NCBI RefSeq assembly: GCF_030269925.1 | Contig: NC_085116.1 | Coordinates: 1,116,001-1,180,000, forward strand | Source: Bombyx mori | Taxonomy: Eukaryota > Arthropoda > Insecta > Lepidoptera > Bombycidae | Length of the DNA stretch: 64,000 nt | Direction of reading: 5' to 3' | In this document: positions 31,915-43,092 of the stretch, one piece after another | Numbering within the stretch: position 1 is the stretch's first letter | Layout of the letters: every line of letters starts with the position of its first letter | Notes under the pieces: model-generated | The model's input: only the letters and a program-made list of their open reading frames with translations | Databases searched by the model: none | What the model was told of the DNA's origin: nothing | Translations under genes and position numbers: made by a program

Positions 31915-34912
31915 GGAGAGCCCGAGATGTCTTTCGCGGGAGTCGTCGGGTGCGCCGCGATGTCCCTCCAATGACTCGGTGTACTCCGGACGTAGCGGGG
32001 CTGGCCTTCCTCTGCCCGCCGCGCTCACCGCCGCTCTACCAGCCGCACTGCTTCCACCTCACTCAGCAGCGGTCGCCGCGTACCTCGGCGCAGCAGCCGC
32101 AGCCGCCGCCCAGCAACGTTTGCTCATGTCCTGCCACGAGGACCTCACTGACCCCGAACGTGCAGATGCCGTACTTGACTTTAGCACAAAACGTAGCGAC
32201 TCGCCCCACGACGACGAGGATATAGAGGATGCCGTCAACCTCAGCAAAAACGAAAACGGTCCTCTGGACCTTTCGGTTGGGACGAGAAAAAGGGGACCAG
32301 AAGACTCGCCTTCACCTGTTCCCATTAGAAAAAGTTCTAGACCTGCAGAGTACAAACCAACCCCGTCTCCGTGGTCTACGCCTGTCGCCCCTCATTTACC
32401 TTATTTTGCCGCTGCAGTTGCTGCTGCCAGTCTGTCGCCTAAAGGAGGTGTTCCTGCTGACTGGAATGGTAAACTGAAGCACGGCGGCCCTACACCGAAC
32501 GACGCAACTAAAGCATTAGAAAAAATGAGTGAACTTAGCAGACTCGGTGGGGAAGAACTCTTCCGATCAGTACAAACAGCTGCTTTAGGTGCCGGCTTGG
32601 CTCCGAACGCAGCCGCCAGACATTCGGCTTGGCAATCTCATTGGCTCAACAAAGGAGCGGATCAAACGAAAGATGTACTTAAATGTGTGTGGTGTAAGAA
32701 GAGCTTCAATTCTCTAGCAGATCTTACAGTTCACATGAAAGAGGCCAAGCATTGTGGTGTAAATGTGCCAGTGCCACCATCTACAGGTGCACCGATCCCA
32801 CCATCCTTACAAACTCCCACTAGTTCACCATCGACTCCATCGCACAATTCATCTTCTTCTAGCGGTTCTTCGAAACCGTCACAAAGCGATTTAAATATGT
32901 TAATTAAAGAAAACATGCCGATTCCTAGAAAGCTAGTTAGGGGTCAGGACGTTTGGTTAGGTAAAGGCGCTGAGCAAACTAGGCAAATATTGAAATGTAT
33001 GTGGTGTGCAGAAAGTTTTCGTTCTTTAGCTGAGATGACGAGTCACATGCAACGCACTCAGCATTATACGAATATTATTTCTCAAGAGCAAATTATTTCA
33101 TGGAAATCATCTGAAGACGGAAAGGGCTCCAACGCAAGCGGTCCGGGTACTAATAATTCAGTTCCACCTACTACGGGCACCAGTAGTCACGTCAGCGCCG
33201 TTCTCACTTGTAAAGTTTGCGATCAAGCATTCAGTTCATTGAAAGAACTAAGTAATCACATGGTCAAGAACTCTCATTACAAGGAACACATAATGCGATC
33301 GATTACCGAAAGTGGAGGTAGACGACGCCAGACTCGTGAGAAGCGAAAGAAATCATTGCCAGTCAGGAAACTCCTTGAATTAGAAAGAGCCCAGCATGAA
33401 TTTAAAAACGGAGACGGTAACGGCGTGCCTATGGGTAAACCAATTCGTGATTATGGCACCGGAAGCCGCATCACGTGTGAGAAATGTGGGGACAAAATCG
33501 AGACCGCAGTATTTGTGGAGCACATTAGGCAGTGTATCGGAGCACCGGTTTCTAACAGTCAAAGGAATTTTCTGAAGAGCGCATTAATGTCGAACAACAT
33601 AATTCCTCCAGACGTGCCGGGACACATTACCCCCACCAGCCGTGATGGACGCAAAAGCATCAACGAAGAACTGCCTTCCCCTGGGTCCGCACACCACCGA
33701 TCTCCTTCGTCGGTTAATGATTCATCTCCCTGTTCCAAAGATCCCAATGTGAACATGGACAAGAGCTCATCACCATCGGTACTTAACGCCATAGAACAGC
33801 TGATTGAGAAGAGTTTTGACACTCGATCACGACATTCAGTACCGGGAATGCCCGGAGGCGCATCTCACGCTCCGATAGGATCAAGTATCCTTAAGCGCTT
33901 GGGCATAGACGAAAGCGTTGATTATACAAAACCTTTGGTTGATGCTCAAACAATGAACATGCTCAGAAACTATCACCAGCAGTCCGGTTATGGACGGCGA
34001 GAGCGCAGCGGTAGCGAATCTAGTTCTATGTCTGAAAGAGGTGGCAGCAGGGTTGAGTCTCTCACACCCGATAGAAAGCTAGATTCATATCACATGACAC
34101 CACGCACCACTCCTGATACTCGCGGCTCACAGACTCCAGCTTCCGAAGATCGACATGAAATACGGATAAAAAAAGAAGTAGACGAAGAGGATCAACGAGA
34201 AAACGGCGTAGATTTGAGTAATCAACCAGTGCGGGTGAAGACTGAGATGGAAGAAGAAGAGGAACCTCTACGACCAAGGAGCTCTACGGAAGAAGATATC
34301 AAACCAGTCGTACCCAAACGCGAGAGCGAGGGTCCCAGCCCAGCCGCTAGCCCCCGCAGTCCGTCCAGTGATCGCTCAGGCAACACTCCGGGTGCTGATA
34401 GGAAACCGGCTTCTAGTTTAGGGGCTCTTTCCTCTATGTTCGATAATCTTGCGGGAGGCGGACCGTCTAATGAGCCAAGTTCTTCCCGGCGCGGTGGCAG
34501 CCATCCTCTGGCCGCACTACAAAAGCTGTGCGACAAGACCGAGAACACACCGGCACGTGCATCTGCGCCGGCGCAATCTCCGGCCGGGCCGCCCAGCATC
34601 CTCACCTTCAGCTGGGCCTGCAACGATGCCGTCGTCACAGATTCCGTTATGAAGTGTGCGCTGTGCGATACTCCATTCATTTCGAAGGGTGCATATCGCC
34701 ACCACTTATCGAAAATGCACTTTGTGAAGGACGGTGCCTTGCCGGAGCCGGTGCCTCTGAAGGCGGGGTCGCCGGCGCCGCACAAGCCTGGCTCGGCGGC
34801 TGGCTCCCCGCAGGACCCCCGCAGCCCCGCGCAGACCTTCGACGAGAGCCCGCACTCCAAGTTCCTCAAGTACACGGAACTGGCCAAGCAGCTCTCCAGC
34901 AAGTACGTGTGA
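31915..34912 (+). CDS. tsh: teashirt/tiptop zinc-finger transcription factor, main exon
   Basis: This 3-kb exon encodes nearly all of Teashirt, a nuclear C2H2 zinc-finger regulator that in insects patterns trunk, proximal appendages and eye. Residues are numbered on the 1007-residue short isoform. An Ala-rich N terminus (about 41-74) is followed by PLDLS at 125-129, the CtBP co-repressor motif. Three widely spaced family-type fingers follow: C266/C269/H282/H288, C370/C373/H386/H392 and C441/C444/H457/H463. The first two are each preceded by a W-L-x-K-G-A-x-Q-T segment. A basic stretch (477-505) may be a nuclear localisation signal. A CCHC-like module lies at C530/C533/H545/C549, and a C-terminal finger at C923/C926/H939/H944. 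IKKE (760) and VKTE (783) fit SUMO sites. No homeodomain is seen, unlike vertebrate TSHZ. The frame stays open 5' to the acceptor-derived ESPRCLS; a GTG at 31979 is not the start. Stop TGA at 34910. The C-terminal finger is more tiptop-like, consistent with the single tio/tsh gene of most insects. Confidence 0.95.
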
Positions 34913-36500
34913 GGCCGCCGCGTCCCTCCCCCCGTTCGTACCATATCTTGCTACGTTAAACCTTGCTAGGGTTAGGTCGCCGAGTGTTTCGAAACTCTTT
35001 GCCAATTTAATTATTTAGGTAATTATCTTTAGATCACCGCAGCGTTCGGTTAGTGTAATTAAAGACTAGCGACTAAGTATACGCCAAACGTGTTACGTTC
35101 GTATTAGATTTTAAGATGATATTTTCAAAATATTGCCTTTAGGTGATCGGTCGCCGGCCCCAGCGCCCGCGGCTTCTCTTCCACACTACTTGTAATTCCA
35201 TTTCGATAATTGTAAATATAAGTCACGGTAAGTCATTAAATGTTCGATTCGATCTCTTTGTAAATGTATATTTTTTGCTAATAACTCTAAACAAAAAACG
35301 TGGTAAAAATAATTACTTTTGTAATTTTGATTGCGAATCGCCTTGCGTGTGATCGATCGAGGACTCTACAGGACGTGGCGGCATTGAATTTCAGTATTTT
35401 AATGGAGAAAAAAAAAACGTTGCAATATAATTTTATTTCGTGTTACTTAATTATGTTTTATGTAAATCTGATTATAGTTTTAATGCGTCTCTTAGTTTAT
35501 GTATATTTTGATATGTTTTTTTTTTTGGTAATTTTCTAATGTTTGATTGTGAATAAGGGATTCCCGCGCTGCCTATAATCTCGGAGATCCAATCTCATCA
35601 TTCAGTTACGATGTACATACTATATACAGTATACAATATAGGTTGCAATATACATTATAAATCTCCTTAGTGTAAATTTTGCTGTAGTTCGCTGTCACTG
35701 CGAAGATGCTATTTATTACGTAGTGTTAAGTATAATATAAGGCGACTTCGTCTGTGAACACTTGTATACCATTATATCAGCGCACGGTTGTATTTCCAAC
35801 CGTATATTTAAAAAAAAAGGTGATAATATTCGTTATACAGTCATTTTTCTTTGTAAAGAAGCGACTACAAATCATGTATACGTTCAGATGTACTGAGAAA
35901 TATCTTCCAATATAACGAAAAGCTATACGATTATGTATATACGGTAATTTTGAGTGAAACAAAACTCTTTTATATTTAATAATAATAATATTAATAATAA
36001 ATAATGTAAACTGTCTATTATGTAAGTTTCAGAGATATCAGTAACTGGAACTAATTAAAATTAAATCAATTTTTGTAATATCATTTATTTTTAAAATTAT
36101 TTTGTGTTCGAAAGACATTTATTTATTTTTAATTCAGAATTTCGAATTTTAAATTTTGTTTTCTTGCTGAACAAATTTTCACCTGTCCAAGTCTAATTTT
36201 AATTTTAAATGACGTTACGAAAATTGAATTAATGGCAATGAATGAAAATGAAATAAAAAACTGATAATCATTTTAACCTTAACAATGGAATCATACGAAA
36301 AAATATGTATACGCTAGCTCTGACGAAGAGACTTTTTGCTCATTCTTAAAAATGGTGTTGAAATAAATAAATAAAAAAAAATGATTTACCAAATTTAATA
36401 ATCTTATTTAATATTTTATGTTGTATTTCAAAATGCAATTAAAAGCTCAAAGAAATATATATGTTAAATACTTTAAAATTATTTTTTTATTTCTCGATTA
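34913..36500 (+). promoter_or_regulatory. tsh: tsh 3' UTR (end not determined)
   Basis: AT-rich, free of recognisable repeats, and follows the stop codon directly. Candidate poly(A) signals AATAAA lie at 35996-36001, 36252-36257 and 36362-36367. Three copies of the Pumilio-type consensus TGTANATA occur, at 35211-35218, 35612-35619 and 35934-35941, which suggests post-transcriptional control. Several short + strand frames (35143-35539) are probably chance. Confidence 0.6.
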
Positions 36501-36554
36501 CCCTCAATCGACGCACGGACCTCTACTAACACACAAACACAATATACAGAACCT

Positions 36555-36838
36555 CTTTGAAATAAATAAATAAATAATAAATAAATATAAATATTTACTA
36601 ACAATCACGCCACGTTAACTGGTCCCGTGCTAAGTTCGTAAAGAACTTGTGTTACAAGTACCAGATAACGGAAATAAATATAATATTTTTATTATACACA
36701 TACATATATTTAATATACACCCATAACCCTGGAAAGGCATTTATATTTATCATACAAATATCTTCCCTTGGCGGGATTCGTACCCGCGACCCCCTTGTGT
36801 AGTGACCATGTCACTTACCACTACACCAGACGGCCGTT
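36555..36838 (-). mobile_element. tRNA-like SINE, second family, copy 2
   Basis: Antisense copy: an (AAAT)n-type tail, actggtcccgtgctaagttc, ccataaccctgg, B-box region gcgggattcgtacccgc (one change from the consensus) and the end ccagacggccgt. It marks the end of the repeat-free tsh core. Confidence 0.85.
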
Positions 36839-36869
36839 TATGGTGGTTCACTAAAAATGTACTGTCAAG

Positions 36870-36965
36870 TGGCGGCATTTACGTAGTGATTGTCCATGGT
36901 CTCCGATAACCAGTAACATCTGGTGTACCGTAAGCCCGTTTATTCATCTAATTAGGAAAAAAAAG
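36870..36965 (+). mobile_element. Diverged Bm1-type SINE 3' fragment
   Basis: caagtggcggcatttacgta, ccagtaacatctggtgtacc and attcatctaattaggaaaaa match the Bm1 3' end with many changes. Confidence 0.5.
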
Positions 36966-37445
36966 GAAAGTTAAACGCCCGTGAGCTAGGATTGACTCCT
37001 GTGTAACACGTGAGTGTGAGAAACTGACAGACACAAGACAAGATCAAATATATATGTACATAATAATATATATAATAATATATCTACCACGACTACTGTT
37101 TTCATTTTTACAAATACTGAGTACAAGCCCTAAGGCACAGTAGTCTAACAATAAGGCCAGTCACAGTTTATTTTCTGCAAGCTTAGTCTTGAGCAAATAC
37201 AAGCTCATTGATAGCCGAGGTTTGAAAGGATCTACCGGTGGGTTGTGACTTCAGTCTCTGACACAGTTGAGGACCACTAGCGAGCACCACATATCCTGTA
37301 AATTAATTTGCCTTCGATGCCGAAATGTCAACAAAATTATAAAGAAGTAAAAAATATATAGGTATATATCCAATAGGCAAAAATAAAACAGATATACAAT
37401 ATTCCCCTGTGTGTAAAACACCGATTTTCTTTTTTTTGTTGTCAA
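36966..37445. other. Unassigned AT-rich DNA
   Basis: No gene or repeat recognised. Confidence 0.45.
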
Positions 37446-37705
37446 GTAGTTTTTTTTTTAATTTTTTTATTGCTTAGATGGGTGGATGAGCTCACAGCCC
37501 ACCTGGTGTTAAGTGGTTACTGGAGCCCATAGACATCTACAACGTAGACGCGCCACCCACCTTGAGATACAAGTTATAAAGTCTCGGTATAGTTACAACG
37601 GCTGTCTTACCCTTCAAACCGAAACGCATTACTGCTTCACGGCAGAAATAGGCAGGGCGGTGGTACCTATCCGCGCGGACTCACAAGTGGTCCTACCACC
37701 AGTAA
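37446..37705 (-). mobile_element. Bm1-type SINE, 5' truncated
   Basis: Reversed tail tattgcttagatgggtggat, all 3' blocks to caagtggtcctaccaccagt. Confidence 0.9.
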
Positions 37706-38693
37706 TAACATTAAGTAAGTAAGTAATCTTATAATGTTAAGTTTTATTAGACAATGTTTTTTTCAAAATGTCAATAAAAGTAAAACGTAATAAACCTCAT
37801 ACGAATGAATGAAATTTATTGAAATTAATCTAAATCTTAAATGTCTGTCTTTAAGGTAGATTTTCGACTGTCGAGTGAAAGTTAGCACCTTATTAATTTT
37901 TTAAACATAATATTCAGTTTAAACTTAAATAAATTAAACATGTCGCATAATAATGGTTTAGTAGATATTATGCGGACATTTCAGAACTAAAAAAAAATGG
38001 TGCACATGAAAAAGTGAAACTACTTTTAAGGTTTGTAGTATTGTGGTTTACTTCATTTTTCATCCTTAAATGAAAATTCTCTTTTTATAAAAGGAATCCT
38101 GTGTATAAGAAAAACGACCTAACTCCCTTTGTCCTTTCCCTCTCTCCACGGTCGAGCGGTTCGCGAGACGCTCTGTCTATTTTCTCACTCTCGCTCTTCC
38201 TAAATTGTATCTTTTCTCTCTAGCCGTAACGAATCTGGCGCGTGTTAAATTTTACTCACAACGCGCCTAAAGAAGTTTCACTTCAAAATTAAACACTGAC
38301 TCAGAATATAGTATACACTTACTGGTCACGATCCGATTAATTCATTTAATGACTATAGTTAAATCTGTGGCTGACAAAAAGTGACCTCAAACGATTGGGA
38401 CACTGGGTTCATTTTTGCATGGAAGGATATTAATTTGTTTTCATTAGACGACTTGAGTCCGCAAGGGTTAGTACTGTTGTTCTGGGTGTTTCTGCATCAT
38501 TCACCTGACGGAGTCTGGTTTGAAGAGACACTAACGCAATTAAGACAACAACTTCACGGTCAAAACGTAGCATCTACATTCAGGTGTCGTTCGGAATCGT
38601 ACAAATGCTGTTATGAAATTGTTCTAAATGGCCCATTGATAGCTGCCACCGTAGACATATTATGATGTACGATCGAAGTAGCAATTGTAGCCT
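37706..38693. other. Unassigned DNA with a CT-rich patch and an old Bm1 trace
   Basis: 38125-38230 is pyrimidine-rich and CG-containing (ccctctctccacggtcgagc). 38440-38530 (gacttgagtccgcaagggtt, gtctggtttgaagag) looks like a very diverged + strand Bm1 copy, so the 94-codon frame at 38381-38665 is not a gene. Confidence 0.45.
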
Positions 38694-39085
38694 TTTTTTT
38701 TCCTACCTATCTGATAGCCTTGAGAGGCTATTTCAGCTTCACCCTAACGTGTAGGTGAGCTCATGGGGCTCAAACCGGAGTGTTGCTAACACTGGCCCTA
38801 GCAAGAGCAGTACTTCGCAGAATCTACGACCGGAAACGCGAATCTACCACCGGAAACCCGACCCACTGAGAAGATCCGGCGAGAAACTCAGTGGGCTGTG
38901 TCTATGGGTTAATTCGCTCGTCGAGCCCTTCGTCGCAAGCGACGGATTCGACGAGCACGGTGACCGGAATTGTAGCCGACAACGTCTGTTCGTCCCAGGC
39001 ATCAAATCTAAGCGCTGCAACGATTCGCGTCAGAAATATTCCGAGAAGCGGTGCCTACAGCCGCGGGAACACAGCTTTGTCGCGG
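38694..39085 (-). mobile_element. LINE 3' end (family B), long copy
   Basis: Reversed poly(A), cctacctatctgatagcctt, ggtgagctcatggggctcaa, gatccggcgagaaactcagt, then gcgacggattcgacgagcac. A local duplication (accggaaacgcgaatctacc) is inserted near 38830. Confidence 0.8.
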
Positions 39086-40361
39086 AGAAAAGTTGTTAAC
39101 AAAGTGCTTCTTTTTTTTGTAACTGTAATATGGAAATTTACGATCCTGAATTAAAAAAAATAATACTATTTATAAAAAGGGAACGTACCTATGTAGTAAA
39201 TTTACTACGAATTTAAAAGAGTCCGTAAAGGCCTATTTGAATAAAAAACATTTTGATTATATTTACATATCTAATTAACATATTCGACGTCGGAACAGAT
39301 TTAAATTTATGGTATTGGTAAATTATTCGAGAAGCCCTAGTAAGGGCCGGTCGTGTCGAGGACTAATAAGCTTTACAAAGGTGAACTAGACAAGCGAAGG
39401 GCCCCCTTACAATCACATGGACCCGCACATCAGTCAGTGGAACGTCTCAACTCTACGCAACCTCGCGTTAATCATTATAACGACATCATTCATCGCCGTT
39501 CGCACACTTTTCCTACAATTTACCTACTTCACGACATGATAGTGTCGCGTTGAACGCTGTACATTGCTGGTTATTTTATAATTTAAAATAATTTATGTCA
39601 TTTTATTGGTGCGATCGTTGGCACGTGTATTACAAATGTCTCCACAATGAAATAATATTGTGCAATAAAACCAGACTTAAAGGATAAAATTCTCGGTGAT
39701 ATTATGTACAAATTTTAAGGCGTCACCTCGTGCTATCTGGTTTTAAGGGTGGATATAAGATTAAATTAGAATTTCTACTTCATGTCTTAAGATGGATGAT
39801 ATTCACGTCTTGATGTTATTAATGCATGAAATACAAATTCAGTAACTACTTAACGTTGTGTGATCCGTGCACTCGTTCCCCTCTTATGCAATACAAATAT
39901 GTTGATCTCTATAATGGCCGAACCAGTTCAAAGCTGGGTTCGATTGAGATAAACCTCAACAACTTACCTATGTGGCGGTCAAACGTTAATGAGGACTCCT
40001 AGAATTAGGTGATCGAATCTGGAGCAAACTTATTTGAACAGGAATCACAAATTGACAACTCAAATTATTAAATTGCCCGGAAGCATTCGAGCTCGAGAAA
40101 TAATCGAGCCATGGCCGAATTTATAGATCTTCAGGCTGTTCTTACTCTAGCCCGCCTTATATTTAAAAAACCCGATGCGATGCAAGCGTCAACATATAAG
40201 CAATTTAAAACTAATTAATAGTGAAGATACAACCAGATTTTAATGAAAAGTGCACAGATTATTTACGACCTATTTGATATTAAGGTGGCTACCGAAGTCC
40301 ATAGGCATGAATGCGTGATTTCCATGTGAAAAATTCCACTTTGGAAGACGATATTGAAATT
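39086..40361. other. Unassigned intergenic DNA
   Basis: No gene or repeat family recognised. Confidence 0.45.
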
Positions 40362-40605
40362 TCAGTTTTTTTTTTTTTTTATTGCGTCTACGATGTAGAT
40401 CCATGAGCTCAAGGCGCGTCTGGTGGTAAGAGGTTAACTGAGTGATAACATCACAACGTGGATACCGCCATCCAGCTTGAGAGATAAGGTCTAAGACCCA
40501 ACTGCATAGTATAACAGCAGTCCCGCCTTTTAAATGAGAATGCGTTACTGCTTCACAGAACTAGACAGAGTGCTGGGATAATGCTCTTGCGGTTTTACAA
40601 GACTG
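40362..40605 (-). mobile_element. Diverged Bm1-type SINE
   Basis: A long T run, tattgcgtctacgatgtaga, ccatgagctcaaggcgcgtc, ccatccagcttgagagataa and gcgttactgcttcacagaac keep the reversed Bm1 order with moderate divergence. Confidence 0.75.
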
Positions 40606-40899
40606 TCTTTCTTTACAAACCAGAAGAGATTTCTGTTACGCGATAGAACTAGATCGGAGGGTAGATCATCCGATCACACAAAACGACTTTATAATTATGT
40701 GCTTAAAGAACTTATTTGAAAGCCAGTAATGTATAGCGTGCAGTATTAAACAGCTACTGATCTTGACTGACGGGCCGTCAGTAGCCTAAACCATTGTCGC
40801 TCCCAGGTATGAGAACACACGGGAACGAAAAATGTCGTGTACTTTATTTTTGAATTTATTTATAGAAATTTACTAGCTTTCGTGATAGTCTTAGCTCCG

Positions 40900-41062
40900 A
40901 TCCGGTAGCAGATTCATTCGCGAAGTAGCTGCTCTCGAGTTGTTAGGTCTCCTTCGGGTAGCTGTGTCTAATCACACTGCTTCTGGCTGAGTGTTTGCTC
41001 GTCCACCTGTCCTAGTGAAACTGGATAAGCATACAGTCTACCAGTGACCCTTCAATCAAAGA
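40900..41062 (+). mobile_element. LINE 3' end (family A)
   Basis: Sense copy: gatccggtagcagattcatt, gagttgttaggtctccttcg, gtccacctgtcctagtgaaa, ending ccttcaatcaaagaac. A decayed copy with an internal deletion. Confidence 0.78.
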
Positions 41063-42028
41063 ACAAAAGATAGCCTTAACATTGGCTTGTCGTCATCTAG
41101 TAATAAAGTCGAATATGTATATTTTGCAATAAGAGTTATTACAAATACTTTAAATGAAATCACGGACTTTACTAACAGTTCCCGTAACACTCCGCCATTG
41201 AATTGCATTGTTCTAGCACATGGTGGAGCATTGTGGTCTTTTGGAGGCAGCCTACAAGTCGGCATGTAAGAAGATCTGAAATACTTAGAAATCGACTGAT
41301 TTTAAACTCTACCCTTCGCTCGACGGTGAGAGGTCGACGAGGAGAAAGAAGAGTTTTATCTGTCTATCGCACTCTCTAGTTTCTGTATTTCTTCTAGTAA
41401 GAACTTGCAGAGTATTCTAAAAAGAATGTTTTGAAGTGGACATAGTTGGTTACCAATTGAGCGTTTTAATGCAAAAAACACTGACGCGAGCGCCATCTAT
41501 CGTTGAACGCAATAAGACAAATACCCTTAATCAGAAATTGCACAATGTTTTCGCGTTAAGCAGTTACCCGAATCTATTCATGCAGGCTTTAGAATATTCT
41601 TTCATCGTAGCAGCGTTTGTCAATACTCACGATTTAGTTATTAAAAGTCAGATATAACAGTAGGAAATATTTATAAAAAAAGTGAAATTTGTTTGTCACA
41701 ATGACATGTTGGATGCCATTTTTATTAAAGATAGAACGTACATACTAAAAAATACAAGCAAACTATAATTAAATTAAAACTAAGATACAAAATTTTCAAA
41801 TTAGGCACGTACTGACAAATAGAATTTTAGGTTTATATTTATTTATTGATTGATATCTTGCTATAAACTTGTTTACAAAAAAAAAAAGTGGTAGTTTACC
41901 TCAAAGTTGGAATTCCATCAATGACGCATCATTCGATACAACTAAACATAATGTATTTCAAACACATTCACATCTTTGCGTATGTGTGTATTGAATCTAA
42001 CACGGGTATGAAAATATAAAGCGGTAAC
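41063..42028. other. Unassigned intergenic DNA
   Basis: No gene recognised. 41430-41560 (acactgacgcgagcgccatc) may belong to another dispersed repeat; I see no second copy in the window. Confidence 0.4.
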
Positions 42029-42285
42029 AATTTTTTTTATTGCTTATATGGGTGGACGAGCTCACAGCCCACCTGGTGTTAAATGGTTACGGGAGTCCAT
42101 AGACATCTACTAAATGCCGCCATCCACCTTGAGATATGAGTTCTAAGGTCTCAGTACAGTTACAACGGCTGCCCCGCCCTTCAAACCGAAACGCATTACT
42201 GCTTCACGGCAGAAATAGGCAGGATGGTGGTACCTACCCGTGCGGATCCACAAGAGGTCCTACCACCAAACTCACAAGAGGTCCT
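42029..42285 (-). mobile_element. Bm1-type SINE with a duplicated end
   Basis: Reversed tail tattgcttatatgggtggac and all 3' blocks. The end segment acaagaggtcctaccacca is followed by a second copy, ctcacaagaggtcctacc, a short local duplication. Confidence 0.88.
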
Positions 42286-42667
42286 ACCAGGTATTCAGTA
42301 ATTTTTCTACTTTGAAAACATAAAATGAAAATTGTCCCGTATGTTTTCCAGTCGCGCCTCCACAGGCTATACATCCAAACCCACCCAACGCTGTCTGTCA
42401 CTCCACCTATAATAATGGCGACTAATTAAAATGACGTTTTGTTTTATATCATCAAATTAATGAGGACCACAACCCCCTGTTAGGGGAGGGGGCTGTTCCC
42501 GCGATTTACGACCGGGCCTTACCAGACCCAAGATTGATAGTTTGATTTACAATCCGTTTATCATATTTTATGTCTTCAAATGTAATAATTTTTATTCGTG
42601 TAATTGTAATCGACGAAACAAAAGTTTCAGATATCAACATAGTTGTAAGAGGGGTTTTTTTATTAAT
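42286..42667. other. Unassigned DNA
   Basis: No gene or repeat recognised. Confidence 0.4.
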
Positions 42668-43092
42668 AGGCATTACTGGAGGTGCAGAGACCTTTTCAGT
42701 TTCACCAGGACAGGTGGGCGAGCAAAGGCTCAGCCAGTAGGGGTGGGATTTGCTAACAGCTGCCCGAGCACCTCCGAAAGAGACCTTTTTTTTTCGGGCC
42801 GGGGTCCGAACCTCCTACGAGGTCCCCGCGCTGAAGGGGCGCGCGGGGTATGTGAGACTCAACGATCTGCATGGTGTTGTAAGCAGACCGCGGGCCCAAG
42901 GATTTTAGGGCCCACCCACTAAACGACTCCCCTGCACTCTTACACCCGACGTCCGATCCCCTTCGAGAGCAGAACCCGGATGAGGTAGGGGGGCTACCGC
43001 GGTCAACACTACAACCAGACGGCGCGGCTCACCCCAAGGACGCTCAGCCGAAAGAGACCTAACAACTCAAGAGCAACTGCTTCGCGAATGAG
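42668..43092 (-). mobile_element. LINE 3' end (family A) split by a younger insertion
   Basis: Antisense copy: ggcattactggaggtgcaga, gtttcaccaggacaggtggg, cacctccgaaagagacc up to 42785. It resumes at 43061 with aacaactcaagagcaactgc. The interruption is a 13-bp-TSD insertion. Confidence 0.85.
42787..43047 (-). mobile_element. GC-rich retroelement 3' end nested in a LINE
   Basis: Flanked by an exact 13-bp duplication CCGAAAGAGACCT (42774-42786 and 43048-43060). The + strand begins with a T run, so the element lies on the minus strand with a poly(A) tail. The 261 bp are GC-rich (gggccggggtccgaacctcc, gcgctgaaggggcgcgcggg) and match no other sequence in the window. Truncated non-LTR retrotransposon; family unknown. 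Confidence 0.85.

Noticed and set aside
32059..35005. Minus-strand and alternate-frame ORFs of 60-240 codons over the tsh exon
   Set aside because: Shadows of the GC-rich tsh coding sequence. The + strand frame has the zinc-finger signatures.
42542..42922. 126-codon + strand frame
   Set aside because: It runs through the split LINE 3' end and the nested GC-rich insertion, so it crosses independent mobile elements.
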